Source: Paenibacillus silagei (GTDB taxonomy: Bacteria; Bacillota; Bacilli; Paenibacillales; Paenibacillaceae). From it: a stretch of DNA of 64,000 nt. The DNA lies in contig NZ_JAGGLV010000008.1 in NCBI RefSeq assembly GCF_017874735.1, positions 1 to 64,000 of the forward strand, written 5' to 3'. Of the stretch, positions 14,857 to 23,320 are shown piece after piece; within the stretch, counting starts at the first letter, position 1; each line of letters starts with the position of its first letter. The notes beneath the pieces were generated by a model. That model saw nothing but the letters and a program-made list of their open reading frames with translations. It was not told the DNA's origin and made no database searches. Position numbers and translations under genes: made by a program.

Positions 14857-15180
14857 ATGAAGGAAATGAATCAGCCGGAGCTGCTGGAGCTGCTGGCCAC
14901 GAAGGGCGAGCCGCTTGTCCTGTTCCTGCATACCCCGCTATGCGGAACCTGTAAGGCAGCCCGGCGGATGATTGAGGTGGCGGAGCATCTGCTTCCGCCT
15001 GATCTTGTGATTGCTGAGGGGAATGTGAATATGCTCCCTGATCTGGTGAACACCTATCAAATCTCAAGTGTGCCCGCACTGCTGGCCGTATCTGCTGACC
15101 GCAGCGCTGAACCGGACATCATTTATTCCATACACTCTGTTGAACGGGTGCTGGCATACATAAGGAGAGTGACATTATAA
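14857..15180 (+). CDS. Thioredoxin-like protein, 107 aa
   Basis: Small thioredoxin-fold protein with a CxxC redox site in TPLCGTCKAARR (about 28-39). A cis-Pro is seen in SSVPALLAVS (about 73-82). No signal peptide, so cytoplasmic. ATG at 14857 has GGGGGAGG 7 nt upstream; the TTG at 14851 overlaps that site. It starts 2 nt after nfo ends, and its stop overlaps the next ATG by one base (TAATG), indicating one tight operon. The YtpP-like group of Bacillus thioredoxin-like proteins is a possible match. Target unknown. Confidence 0.85.
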   Translation: MKEMNQPELLELLATKGEPLVLFLHTPLCGTCKAARRMIEVAEHLLPPDLVIAEGNVNMLPDLVNTYQISSVPALLAVSADRSAEPDIIYSIHSVERVLAYIRRVTL

Positions 15181-15962
15181 TGATATCATTACAACATCTG
15201 TCCCTGCGCAGGGAGGAGAGCCTGATTCTTGACGATGTATCCCTTACCATGAAGCAGGGGGAGAACTGGGTCATTCTCGGACGTAACGGCTCCGGCAAAA
15301 CCACCCTGCTGGAAATGATGACCGGCTACCTGTTCCCCAGCAAGGGCTCTGTTGAAGTGCTGGGGTACAAGTACGGTCAATGTGATCTGCGCGAGGTGCG
15401 CAAGCGAATCGGTTATATCGGCCCGTCCCTGATGGAAAAGCTCTCGCTGACCGACCCGGTCTGGGAGGTTGTAGCTACTGGTGCCTATGCGTATTTACGC
15501 TTCTACCAGGAGATTCCGCAAAGTGTGAAGGACCGGTCGCTTAAGCTGCTGAAGGAGATGAACCTCGGCGAACTGGCTTATCATCCGTTCGGCTTGTTAT
15601 CCCAGGGGGAGCGTAAGAAGGCTATGCTGGCCCGCTGCCTGATCGCAGAGCCTAAGCTGCTTATTATGGACGAGCCTTGCGCCGGTCTTGATTTATATGA
15701 ACGGGAGAAAATGCTTGCCGAGATCGACAAGCTGCGGCAGCATAACGTTGGAGTGGTGTATGTCACCCATCATGTGGAGGAGATTGTTCCGCTCTTCACT
15801 CACGTGGCGCTGATCCGTGACGGGAAGCTGGCAGGAGCCGGTCCCAAGGAAGAGGTGCTGACGCAGGAGATGCTGATGGCTACCTATGATCTTCCGGTCA
15901 AGGTTGAATGGGATAACGGACGTCCCTGGATAAAAATAAGTTCTGGAGGCCAAGCGATTTGA
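15180..15962 (+). CDS. ABC transporter ATP-binding protein (YlmA/ModF-like), 260 aa
   Basis: A single ABC ATPase domain. Walker A is LGRNGSGKTTLLEMM (about 33-47). The signature is LLSQGERKKAMLARCL, with SQGER in place of the standard LSGGQ. Walker B is LLIMDEPCAGLD, followed by YVTHHVEE with the switch His. No permease or binding-protein gene lies nearby, and its neighbours are repair, redox and RNA-modification genes. Stand-alone proteins of this type (YlmA, ModF) have no clear transport partner, so a non-transport role is possible. Starts with a one-base overlap with the thioredoxin-like gene. Confidence 0.85.
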   Translation: MISLQHLSLRREESLILDDVSLTMKQGENWVILGRNGSGKTTLLEMMTGYLFPSKGSVEVLGYKYGQCDLREVRKRIGYIGPSLMEKLSLTDPVWEVVATGAYAYLRFYQEIPQSVKDRSLKLLKEMNLGELAYHPFGLLSQGERKKAMLARCLIAEPKLLIMDEPCAGLDLYEREKMLAEIDKLRQHNVGVVYVTHHVEEIVPLFTHVALIRDGKLAGAGPKEEVLTQEMLMATYDLPVKVEWDNGRPWIKISSGGQAI

Positions 15963-16996
15963 ACGATGATACGGAAGACAAGATCATTTCAAGATATATC
16001 TGCACGGCGAATCATGGCTTCGCCCCCTATGCACAGGAGGAGCTTAGACGCCTGTTCGGAGCGGTGAAAAGCACCTTGCTGCTGCCGGGAGAAATCTTCC
16101 TGGCCACGCTTGAGGCGGAGCCGGAGGAGGTAGTGCAGCGGCTGGCACAGAACCTGCCGGTCTTCTTGCGCCACATCCAGCCTGTTGATTTCCAGGACAC
16201 CGGTGATCTGCCGGCACTGGAACGGCTGGCGGTATACTTAAGCCGGCGTGCGGAGCTGCAAGGCGAGAAGGTGTCGCTGCATGTCCGTAAAGGCTCCTCC
16301 TCCTTCTGGGAGCAGAGTCCGGGCGAGCTGCGCGAATGGCTGCAGGGCAAGCTTGATAGCCTGGACGCCGAGTTCACCGTACAGGAGCCCGCTTGGGTGA
16401 TCTCCGTCTATGCGGACGGTGACGCGCTGTATGCCGGGGTATCCCGGCCGGAGGCGAACCTGTCCAGCTGGAATGGCGGCATGATCCGCTTCCGCAAGGA
16501 GGACGGACAGATCTCACGGGCCAAATTCAAGCTGATGGAAGCGGAGAAGGAATTCGCCATTCCGTTCTACAGCTTCAAGAATGCGGTCGATATCGGCGCT
16601 TCTCCGGGCGGCTGGACCTCGTTCCTGTTGGAGCGCGGTCTCAAGGTTACCGCTGTTGATCCGGCGCTGATGCACGAATCCTTACGTAAGAATCCGGCAC
16701 TCAAGATTCTGCGCAAAAATGCCGGAGAGGTCAAATTCCGTGAGAACGAATTCGATCTGCTGGTCTGCGATATGAGCTGGAGCCCCAAGCTGATGGCGAA
16801 GCTGGTCACTGAGCTGCTGCATAGCCTGACACCGGGCGGCAGCGCGATTGTTACCGTGAAGCTGATGCACAAGAAGCCAATGGCGGTGATCAAGGAGATC
16901 ATCACCATGTTTGAAGGCCAGCGGATGCAGGTCCAGCGTGCGAAGCAGCTGTTCCATAACCGGGACGAGATTACACTTTATATGATTAAGTATTAA
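15959..16996 (+). CDS. SAM-dependent methyltransferase, RlmM/FtsJ-like, 345 aa
   Basis: Predicted RNA 2'-O-methyltransferase of the RlmM type. The N-terminal ~170 residues look like a THUMP-like RNA-binding region. The Rossmann methyltransferase domain has VDIGASPGGWTSFLLERG (about 204-221) for AdoMet. The K-D-K-E tetrad of the FtsJ family is plausible as the Lys of SRAKFKLMEAEKEF, the Asp of LLVCDMSW, the Lys of IVTVKLM and the Glu of RDEITLYMI. TTG at 15959 follows GGAGG with a 9-nt gap and overlaps the ABC gene end by 4 nt. Last gene of the Fpg-nfo cluster. The target nucleotide is not known. Confidence 0.85.
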   Translation: MNDDTEDKIISRYICTANHGFAPYAQEELRRLFGAVKSTLLLPGEIFLATLEAEPEEVVQRLAQNLPVFLRHIQPVDFQDTGDLPALERLAVYLSRRAELQGEKVSLHVRKGSSSFWEQSPGELREWLQGKLDSLDAEFTVQEPAWVISVYADGDALYAGVSRPEANLSSWNGGMIRFRKEDGQISRAKFKLMEAEKEFAIPFYSFKNAVDIGASPGGWTSFLLERGLKVTAVDPALMHESLRKNPALKILRKNAGEVKFRENEFDLLVCDMSWSPKLMAKLVTELLHSLTPGGSAIVTVKLMHKKPMAVIKEIITMFEGQRMQVQRAKQLFHNRDEITLYMIKY

Positions 16997-17035
16997 TTCA
17001 TATTTGCAGGATTATGGGAAAGCATCCCGCAGTCT

Positions 17036-17087
17036 GCACCTCCGGCTTCTTGCCGGTTCCGGTGCGGGCAGTGGGGGGCTTTTTTTG
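17036..17087 (+). terminator. Putative terminator of the repair/RNA cluster
   Basis: GCACC/GGTGC enclosing CCGGC/GCCGG (17036-17065) is followed about 15 nt later by a 7-T run (17080-17086). The gap between stem and T-run makes this less certain. Confidence 0.45.
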
Positions 17088-17124
17088 CGTTATACAACAT
17101 TCTATATGAACAGGCGGGGAAGAG

Positions 17125-18651
17125 ATGGAATTCACAGGAAAGTTAAGTCCCGGACAGATTCTGGGAGGGCGTTATTATGTAACCGGGCTGATAGGAACAG
17201 GCGGAATGAGCCGGGTATATCTGGCGGAGGATGTACGGCTGCCGGGTATGCTGCGGGCCATTAAAGAGAGCGTCATCCGGGAGGGGAGTTATGGTGCGGG
17301 CGCCATTCAGGCGGAAGCGGAGCTGTTAATCTCGCTACGTCATCCGCTGCTCCCGCAGATTGCGGATTTCTTTCCGCCGGACGCTGACGGCTACACCTAC
17401 CTGGTGATGGATTATATCGAGGGCATCACCCTGCATCAGTATATGGCAGAGCATCCCGCTGTAATGACGGGAGAGCGAATCCTCAGCTATGCCCGGCAGC
17501 TGCTGGAGGTACTGCATTATTTGCACAGCCATGAGCCGCCAATTATCTACCGGGATCTCAAGCCTTCGAATATCATGCTGACTGGAGAGCATGAGCTGAA
17601 GGTCATTGACTTCGGGATTGCGCGCAGGTTGAGGAGCGGCTCCGGTGAGGACACCGAGAAGCTTGGGACTGCCGGATTCGCGGCCCCGGAGCAATATGGC
17701 GGCGGGCAAAGCAGCCCGGTATCGGACCTGTACGGGCTTGGTGCGCTGCTGCTGTATATGGCTTCCCGCGGGGAGTTCAGCGCCTGGCAGCCCGGGATGG
17801 AGCGGAAGCTGCAGGGTCAGCTCCCGGGCCGGATGATTCCGGTCATACGGCGGCTGCTGCGGCATCACCCGGAGGAACGGTATGGCAGTGCTGAGGAGGT
17901 AAGGGCGGCTCTCCAGCAGCTGGAGATTGGCGGTGCGGGGGAAGCCAGACATGAGCGTGAGCGAACGAACATGCTCAAGGCTGCGGAGGACAAGCAAGCG
18001 CAGCAGTCTACTGCGGTGGTGGCCGTATTAGGGGTGTCCCCCGGAATTGGGACCACACATACCTCGCTTGCTGTCAGCCGCTGCCTGTCGCCCGCAGGAC
18101 GGACGGCATGGGTAGATTGTAATCCCGGTTCGCAGGTATTTAACCGCATGAAGGAAATGGCGGGAGGTCCTGAAACTAGCGGTGTTCAGGGGACACAGGA
18201 GAAGCCGTTCACCTGGATGGGGGTAGACTACTGGAAGCTTCCCCCTTCGGAGGGACTCCCGCACCTGCCGGATCAAGCCTATGCTTATATCGTCCTGGAT
18301 CTTGGAACCGGCGGCGGTGAGGGGGCGCTGGAGGTGTTCACCGGCAGCAGCTTCCCCTTGTTGATCGCCTCGGGTGCGGATTGGCGGCTGGAGGATACCC
18401 TGCACTGGCTGCGCCGCAGAGGTCTGATTCCCCGGCCGGAATGGCGGATATGTCTGCCGCTGGCCGGAGAGCATACGGTGGCGCTGCTGGCTTCCCTGCT
18501 TGAGCCTGCCAGCGTATACAGCCTGCCGCTTCAGCAGGACCCTTTTCAGAGTAAAGGAAAGCTGGTTCAGGCCATTAGGGGGCTGATTGGTCCGCTTAAG
18601 GGTGCACGTTCTCCTGCAAAGAATATTAGATTGTTTCAGAAAAAGAGCTGA
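17125..18651 (+). CDS. Ser/Thr protein kinase fused to a degenerate ParA/MinD-like domain, 508 aa
   Basis: Residues 1 to about 265 form a Hanks-type kinase: glycine loop GLIGTGGMSRVYLAED (21-36), Lys47 in AIKES, YRDLKPSN (142-149, Tyr instead of His) and DFG (162-164). The activation segment GTAGFAAPEQY follows. After a charged linker (about 272-293) a second domain opens with VVAVLGVSPGIGTTHTSLAV (298-317). Its position and shape match the deviant Walker A of ParA/MinD/CpaE proteins (GxxGxGxTT), but the signature Lys residues are missing. DCNPGSQVF and IVLDLGTGGG fit the later motifs. No membrane segment, no PASTA. Its substrate and partner phosphatase are unknown. ATG follows GGGGAAG closely. 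Confidence 0.85.
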   Translation: MEFTGKLSPGQILGGRYYVTGLIGTGGMSRVYLAEDVRLPGMLRAIKESVIREGSYGAGAIQAEAELLISLRHPLLPQIADFFPPDADGYTYLVMDYIEGITLHQYMAEHPAVMTGERILSYARQLLEVLHYLHSHEPPIIYRDLKPSNIMLTGEHELKVIDFGIARRLRSGSGEDTEKLGTAGFAAPEQYGGGQSSPVSDLYGLGALLLYMASRGEFSAWQPGMERKLQGQLPGRMIPVIRRLLRHHPEERYGSAEEVRAALQQLEIGGAGEARHERERTNMLKAAEDKQAQQSTAVVAVLGVSPGIGTTHTSLAVSRCLSPAGRTAWVDCNPGSQVFNRMKEMAGGPETSGVQGTQEKPFTWMGVDYWKLPPSEGLPHLPDQAYAYIVLDLGTGGGEGALEVFTGSSFPLLIASGADWRLEDTLHWLRRRGLIPRPEWRICLPLAGEHTVALLASLLEPASVYSLPLQQDPFQSKGKLVQAIRGLIGPLKGARSPAKNIRLFQKKS

Positions 18652-18665
18652 ACGCTCAGAGCTTT

Positions 18666-18695
18666 TTGACAGTTTTTCAGAAATCGGGCTTTATT
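18666..18695 (+). promoter_or_regulatory. Putative SigA promoter for ykpA
   Basis: TTGACA (18666-18671), 18-bp spacer, TTTATT (18690-18695). An alternative extended -10, TGCTAGAAT, lies near 18720. TAGAATGGAGC occurs twice (about 18725 and 18773) before the start. Confidence 0.4.
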
Positions 18696-18796
18696 TCTAT
18701 TTCAGTGCAGGGTGCAGGTGTGCTAGAATGGAGCGATATCTATAATTATTGAACCTCTTGGTATTTACAATATAGAATGGAGCTTGCAGAGAATTT

Positions 18797-20356
18797 ATGA
18801 GTTTACTTAGTGTAGAAGACGTTTCCCATAATTTCGGGGACCGGGTGTTGTTCAAGGATGTGTCCTTCCGTCTGCTGGATGGAGAGCATGTGGGAATCGT
18901 GGGTGCGAACGGCGTGGGCAAATCGACGCTGATGAATATTTTGACCGGCAAATTATTGAAGGACAACGGCAAGGTGGAATGGACGCCGCGGGTCCGTTAC
19001 GGATATCTGGATCAGCATACCCTGCTTACCGCCGGTAAAACCGTGCGCGATGTGCTTAAAGATGCCTTCCTGCCGCTGCTGGAGCTGGAGCATGAGATGC
19101 TGGCGATTACCGATAAAATGGGGGAGGCGACGCCCGAGGAGCTGGACCTGCTGCTTGAGCAGATGGGCGACATTCAGGAGCAGCTCGATATCGGCGATTT
19201 TTACCTCATCGATGTGAAGGTTGAAGAGATGGCGAACGGACTGGGGCTGACGGCGATCGGTCTGGACCGGGATGTCACTTCCCTGAGCGGGGGACAGCGG
19301 ACCAAGGTTCTGCTGGCGAAGCTGCTGCTGGAGAAACCGAATGTACTGCTGCTCGATGAGCCTACCAACTATCTCGATGTGGAGCATATTGACTGGCTGA
19401 CGAACTATCTGAAGCAATATCCGTATGCGTTCATGCTGATCTCCCATGATACCGAATTCATGAATAAGGTGGTCGATGTGATCTATCATCTGGAGTTCTC
19501 GAAGCTGACCCGCTATACGGCCAATTACGAGAAGTTCCTGGAGATGGCGGGGATGAACAAGGCCCAGCATATTGATGCGTACGAGAAGCAGCAGGATTTC
19601 ATCAAAAAGCAGGAGGACTTCATTCAGCGCAACAAAGCGCGTGCCTCCACCTCAGGCCGGGCCAAGAGCCGCGAGAAGCAGCTTGGACGGATGGAGCGGA
19701 TTGACAAGCCGGAAGAGGCGATGAAGCCTACGTTCCAGTTCAAGGAGAGCCGGGCCAGCGGAAAGACGGTGTTCGAGGGCGTTGATTTTGAGATCGGGTA
19801 TGACCGTCCGCTGCTGCCAAGTAAGCTGAATATGATGATTGAACGCGGTGACAAGATTGCGATTGTCGGCTACAACGGGGTCGGCAAATCGACGCTGCTC
19901 AAAACGATCCTGGGTGTCATCCCTACGTACAGCGGAAAAACCTACCTTGGTGATTATCTGAGTTCTGCCTATTTCCAGCAGGAGCTGAAGGCGGAGAATA
20001 TCACGCCGATTGAAGACGTATGGAATGAATTCTCCGGTCTGACCCAGAATGAAGTGCGTGGCCATCTGGCCCGCTGCGGTCTCAAAAATGAGCATATCAC
20101 CCGTCCGATGAACATGCTGAGCGGCGGCGAGCAGGCTAAGGTCCGCCTGTGCAAGCTGATGATGCGTGAGAGCAACTGGATTCTGTTCGATGAGCCCACG
20201 AATCACCTTGATATTGTGGCCAAGGCTGAGCTTAAGCGGGCGCTTATGGAATACAAGGGAACGATTCTGCTGGTGTCTCATGAACCGGAATTTTACGAGG
20301 ATTGGGTGACGAAGGTCTGGAACGTGGAGCAGTGGTCCGCGCAGACCGTACACTAA
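18797..20356 (+). CDS. ykpA: ABC-F family ATPase (YkpA/YbiT-like), 519 aa
   Basis: Two ABC ATPase domains on one chain and no membrane segments define the ABC-F group, which acts on ribosomes at the E site. Walker A motifs are GANGVGKSTLM (about 37-47) and GYNGVGKSTLL. Signatures are SLSGGQRTKV and MLSGGEQAKV; Walker B motifs are LLLDEPTNYLD and ILFDEPTNHLD. The charged linker between domains (KKQEDFIQRNKARAS, about 265-280) is the tRNA-contacting arm of the family. B. subtilis YkpA is the closest by pattern. Its housekeeping role is not settled. RBS is weak (GGAG about 16 nt upstream). A terminator follows at 20363. Confidence 0.92.
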   Translation: MSLLSVEDVSHNFGDRVLFKDVSFRLLDGEHVGIVGANGVGKSTLMNILTGKLLKDNGKVEWTPRVRYGYLDQHTLLTAGKTVRDVLKDAFLPLLELEHEMLAITDKMGEATPEELDLLLEQMGDIQEQLDIGDFYLIDVKVEEMANGLGLTAIGLDRDVTSLSGGQRTKVLLAKLLLEKPNVLLLDEPTNYLDVEHIDWLTNYLKQYPYAFMLISHDTEFMNKVVDVIYHLEFSKLTRYTANYEKFLEMAGMNKAQHIDAYEKQQDFIKKQEDFIQRNKARASTSGRAKSREKQLGRMERIDKPEEAMKPTFQFKESRASGKTVFEGVDFEIGYDRPLLPSKLNMMIERGDKIAIVGYNGVGKSTLLKTILGVIPTYSGKTYLGDYLSSAYFQQELKAENITPIEDVWNEFSGLTQNEVRGHLARCGLKNEHITRPMNMLSGGEQAKVRLCKLMMRESNWILFDEPTNHLDIVAKAELKRALMEYKGTILLVSHEPEFYEDWVTKVWNVEQWSAQTVH

Positions 20357-20362
20357 TGGAGT

Positions 20363-20398
20363 CCGGGAAAAGTGGAGGTCTGCGCTTTTCCCGGTTTT
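20363..20398 (+). terminator. ykpA terminator
   Basis: CCGGGAAAAG (20363-20372) pairs with CTTTTCCCGG (20385-20394), then TTTT. Confidence 0.85.
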
Positions 20399-20434
20399 CA
20401 CCAAAAACCTACCTACATAGGGGGCTGTTCAGAG

Positions 20435-21502
20435 ATGGGTTCTGATCAAAACACGCCGGTTCCGGCTTCTTCGGCCGGCAGGGATGGCAGATATTCAAGA
20501 CAGGTCCGCTTCGCGCCGTTCGGCGCAGCGGGACAGCAGGGGCTGGCACGTTCCTGTGTGCTGGTCGTTGGCATGGGGGCGCTCGGGACAGGCATCGCCG
20601 AGACATTGGCCCGCTGCGGGGTAGGGCGGCTTATCCTTGTTGACCGTGACTATGTGGAATGGAGCAACCTGCAACGCCAGCAGTTGTATACGGAAGAAGA
20701 TGCCCGTGTGCGGACGCCCAAGGCGGCTGCAGCCCGTACCCGGCTGATGGCGGTCAATTCGGAGATTGTGATTGATGCCCATGTGCTCGATGTGCGTGCA
20801 GAGGAGCTGGAGAGTCTGCTTCCCGGCGTAGATCTGATTATGGACGGGACCGATAACTTCGATACCCGGCTGATCATTAACGACCTGGCGCAAAAGCACG
20901 GCATCCCCTGGATCTACGGAGCCTGTGTTGGAAGTTACGGCATTACGTATACGATTCTGCCGGGTGAAACCCCTTGTCTGAATTGTCTGCTGGGCACAAT
21001 CCCCCTGGGCGGGGATACCTGCGACACGGCGGGCATTCTTCCGCAAGCGGTGCAGATGGTTACCACGAATGGAACGGCTGAGGCGCTGAAGCTGCTCGGC
21101 GGATTCAAGGACAAGTTGCGCGGCAAGCTGCTGACCTTCGATATCTGGCGTAATGAGCAGCAGGAGATTGGGGTTCAGATGGCGAAGAAGTTGGACTGTC
21201 CCTCATGCGGCGAATCACGGAGCTACCCGTATCTTTTAGCTTCTAACACAGAGCGCAGCGATGTGCTGTGCGGCAGGGATACCGTGCAGATTCGTCCGGC
21301 ACACCGCAGAAGTCTAGATCTGGAGGAGACAGCTGCCCGCTTGTCCAGGCTGAATAGCGGCAAGGTGGAGAGCAATCCGTATCTGGTTTCTTTTACAGAA
21401 GAGCCGTACCGGATGGTTGTGTTCGCAGACGGGAGAGCCTTAATACATGGAACCAGTGATATCGCTGCCGCCCGCAGCTATTATCACCGGTATTTCGGAT
21501 AA
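20435..21502 (+). CDS. ThiF/MoeB-family adenylyltransferase (E1-like), 355 aa
   Basis: Activates the C-terminus of a ThiS or MoaD-type sulfur carrier by adenylation. The nucleotide loop is VVGMGALGTGIAETLARCG (about 45-63), with the Arg finger at RYSRQVRF near the start. The catalytic Asp is in DLIMDGTDNFDTR, and GDTCDTAGI carries the crossover-loop Cys. Zinc is held by CLNC (about 188-191) and CPSC. The C-terminal ~80 residues are not a recognisable rhodanese domain. ATG at 20435 follows TAGGGGG; the longer frame begins inside the preceding terminator. No thiS or moaD is adjacent, so thiamine versus molybdopterin use is undecided. Confidence 0.9.
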   Translation: MGSDQNTPVPASSAGRDGRYSRQVRFAPFGAAGQQGLARSCVLVVGMGALGTGIAETLARCGVGRLILVDRDYVEWSNLQRQQLYTEEDARVRTPKAAAARTRLMAVNSEIVIDAHVLDVRAEELESLLPGVDLIMDGTDNFDTRLIINDLAQKHGIPWIYGACVGSYGITYTILPGETPCLNCLLGTIPLGGDTCDTAGILPQAVQMVTTNGTAEALKLLGGFKDKLRGKLLTFDIWRNEQQEIGVQMAKKLDCPSCGESRSYPYLLASNTERSDVLCGRDTVQIRPAHRRSLDLEETAARLSRLNSGKVESNPYLVSFTEEPYRMVVFADGRALIHGTSDIAAARSYYHRYFG

Positions 21503-21517
21503 TGGAGGAGAAACGTA

Positions 21518-21820
21518 ATGAACAAGGGAACCATCCGTCATATGGCTGTATTTACACTGAAATCTGCCCCGGATTCGGAGGAGACCAGAGCTTTCCTGCG
21601 GGATGGTGCTGAGATTCTTAGCGCTATTCCGGTGGTGGAGAATTTCGAGGTGCTGCGTCAGGTCAGCGCCAAGTGTGAGCACCAGTTCGGCTTCTCGATG
21701 GAGTTCGCCGATCAGGCGGCTTATGATGCCTACAATAATCATCCGGCGCATCAGGCTTTTGTGGCAGAGCGCTGGGACACCCAGGTGGCCGCATTCCAGG
21801 AGATCGATTTCGTACTATAA
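21518..21820 (+). CDS. Dabb-family (stress-responsive A/B barrel) protein, 100 aa
   Basis: Ferredoxin-like dimeric alpha/beta barrel. The opening IRHMAVFTLKS and the later block VSAKCEHQFGFSMEFADQAA, then YNNHPAHQAFVAERW, are typical of the Dabb family; the VxxW-type ending is WDTQVAAFQEIDFVL. Family function is poorly defined in bacteria. ATG follows GGAGGAG with a good gap. It starts 15 nt after the ThiF-like gene, so the two are probably one transcript, ended by the strong hairpin at 21831. Confidence 0.88.
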   Translation: MNKGTIRHMAVFTLKSAPDSEETRAFLRDGAEILSAIPVVENFEVLRQVSAKCEHQFGFSMEFADQAAYDAYNNHPAHQAFVAERWDTQVAAFQEIDFVL

Positions 21821-21830
21821 TTAGTGCCGC

Positions 21831-21865
21831 AAAGAGACCATTCCCCCGAATGGTCTCTTTGTTTT
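21831..21865 (+). terminator. Intrinsic terminator, 13-bp perfect stem
   Basis: AAAGAGACCATTC (21831-21843) pairs with GAATGGTCTCTTT (21848-21860) across CCCC, then GTTTT. Confidence 0.88.
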
Positions 21866-21932
21866 GCGGGAATTCTAGGTATCATCTGCGGCGGCACAGC
21901 CGGTGCAAGACTGGTACAGGGGGACTATCCCG

Positions 21933-22691
21933 GTGAATGAAAAGATAGCATGGTATATACCCGGTCCGCGCCCGGATAGCCTTGAAGCTGATGCAGACAG
22001 AGAGGATAGGGCTGCCGGCCATATCGGGCTTGAGGAGGCCATTCATAGCCTTGGTATAAGAACAGCAATAAGCGAAGACCTGGATAGTCTTCGCTTATTG
22101 CTCTCAGGCGGTGAGCCTGTGCTTCTGCTCGCGGAGCTGGAGGAACCCGGAGGCTGGGCGGGCTGGGAAGCTGTCTCGGAGGCGCGGAAGGAGGGGATGG
22201 TTCTGCCGGTGATGGTCATATCCGGAGGGGCGCCTGGAGTGAAAGGGGAAGCGGCTGTCTCCGTATTCGATGCCGGAGGCAACGAATACATGGAGAAGCC
22301 TGTACATACCGGTGAGTTCAAACACAGAATATTGAATCTGCTTAAGCTGACAGGCCGCCGTAGAGATGCGGCCTCGCTGCTTAAGGTGGACGGATTGCTC
22401 CTCGATCGCGGACGCCGGCAGGTCATCCGGGATGGAGCCGAGCTGAAGATGACCCCCAAGGAATTCGACCTGCTGTATTATCTGGCAGAGAATCTGGGTG
22501 AAGTCTGTCCCCGTGCTGAAATATTGCAGCAGGTATGGGGGTATCATTTTCAAGCGGATACCAATGTGGTGGATGTGTACATCCGGCATCTGCGACTGAA
22601 GGTGGATAAAGGCCGCCGGAATAAACTGATTCATACGGTGCGTGGAACCGGATATGTACTGCGGACACCGGAGAGCGGGGCCACAAGCTGA
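21933..22691 (+). CDS. Orphan OmpR-type regulator with Glu at the phospho-acceptor site, 252 aa
   Basis: The C-terminal ~100 residues are a standard OmpR/PhoB winged helix: LKMTPKEFDLLYYLAENLGE, AEILQQVWGY, VVDVYIRHLRLKVD and HTVRGTGYVL. The N-terminal receiver is degenerate. The usual acidic pair is absent (IAWYIPGPRP). The phospho-acceptor loop reads LLLAELEEPGG, which places Glu68 where Asp is expected relative to the conserved Pro. The Lys is kept in EYMEKPV. No kinase gene is adjacent. GTG at 21933 has AGGGGG 8-9 nt upstream and is preferred to the frame start at 21903. It is probably phosphorylation-independent. Confidence 0.85.
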   Translation: MNEKIAWYIPGPRPDSLEADADREDRAAGHIGLEEAIHSLGIRTAISEDLDSLRLLLSGGEPVLLLAELEEPGGWAGWEAVSEARKEGMVLPVMVISGGAPGVKGEAAVSVFDAGGNEYMEKPVHTGEFKHRILNLLKLTGRRRDAASLLKVDGLLLDRGRRQVIRDGAELKMTPKEFDLLYYLAENLGEVCPRAEILQQVWGYHFQADTNVVDVYIRHLRLKVDKGRRNKLIHTVRGTGYVLRTPESGATS

Positions 22692-22765
22692 CGGCCGCTG
22701 CAAGCAGCTCTCCGGCTAATAGACATGTACTCTCTTGGTACAAGCTATAATAGATCTTCTGGCTG

Positions 22766-23320
22766 TTACAGTACGCGGCGTGATTTCAGGTAGGTTTTTT
22801 TCCAGTTACCCGAATTCAGATCTGAAATGGTCACGCCGGGTGAGCCGTAAGTGTGAAGGATCTTGCCATTGCCGGCATATACAGCCACATGGGTGACGTT
22901 CTTGCCGTTGGCCCGGCTTCCGCTGGAGAAGAACACCAGATCGCCGACACGCAGATTGGCTTTGCTGACCGATTTACCCACTTTAGATTGGGCAACGGAC
23001 GTACGGGGCAGATCTACACCATATTTTTTGAAAATATATTGAGTAAAGGAGGAGCAGTCAAAATAACGTGTAGTTGAAGTGGAGGCACCGAACTGGTAAC
23101 GCGTACCCAGATACTTTTTACCGAAGCTGACCACTTTGGAGCCAGTGGAAGATGCGGATACAGAATCGGCACTTACAGAATCCGCAGATACAGCATCAGC
23201 GGATACAGCTGAAGCGGCAGCAGGGGCTGTTCCTGCTCCGGTTGCGAGTAAGGCGCTGAACCCGATTGTTGTGCACAGACCAATTGTCATTGCTTGCTTG
23301 AACCAGTGTTGTTTATTCAT
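22766..23320 (-). CDS. NlpC/P60 cell-wall endopeptidase, 184 aa
   Basis: Secreted peptidoglycan hydrolase cutting stem peptides. A signal peptide (MNKQHWFKQAMTIGLCTTIG..., cleavage likely after PAAASA near 36) is followed by a short repeat of SADxV units (about 38-57). The NlpC/P60 domain has the catalytic Cys in RYFDCSSF (about 88-95) and His in NVTHVAVYAGNG, with the third residue in ILHTYG. ATG at 23320 has TTGGAGG 8 nt upstream; the frame start at 23335 lies within that site. No LysM or SH3 targeting module. Monocistronic. Confidence 0.92.
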   Translation of the reverse strand: MNKQHWFKQAMTIGLCTTIGFSALLATGAGTAPAAASAVSADAVSADSVSADSVSASSTGSKVVSFGKKYLGTRYQFGASTSTTRYFDCSSFTQYIFKKYGVDLPRTSVAQSKVGKSVSKANLRVGDLVFFSSGSRANGKNVTHVAVYAGNGKILHTYGSPGVTISDLNSGNWKKTYLKSRRVL

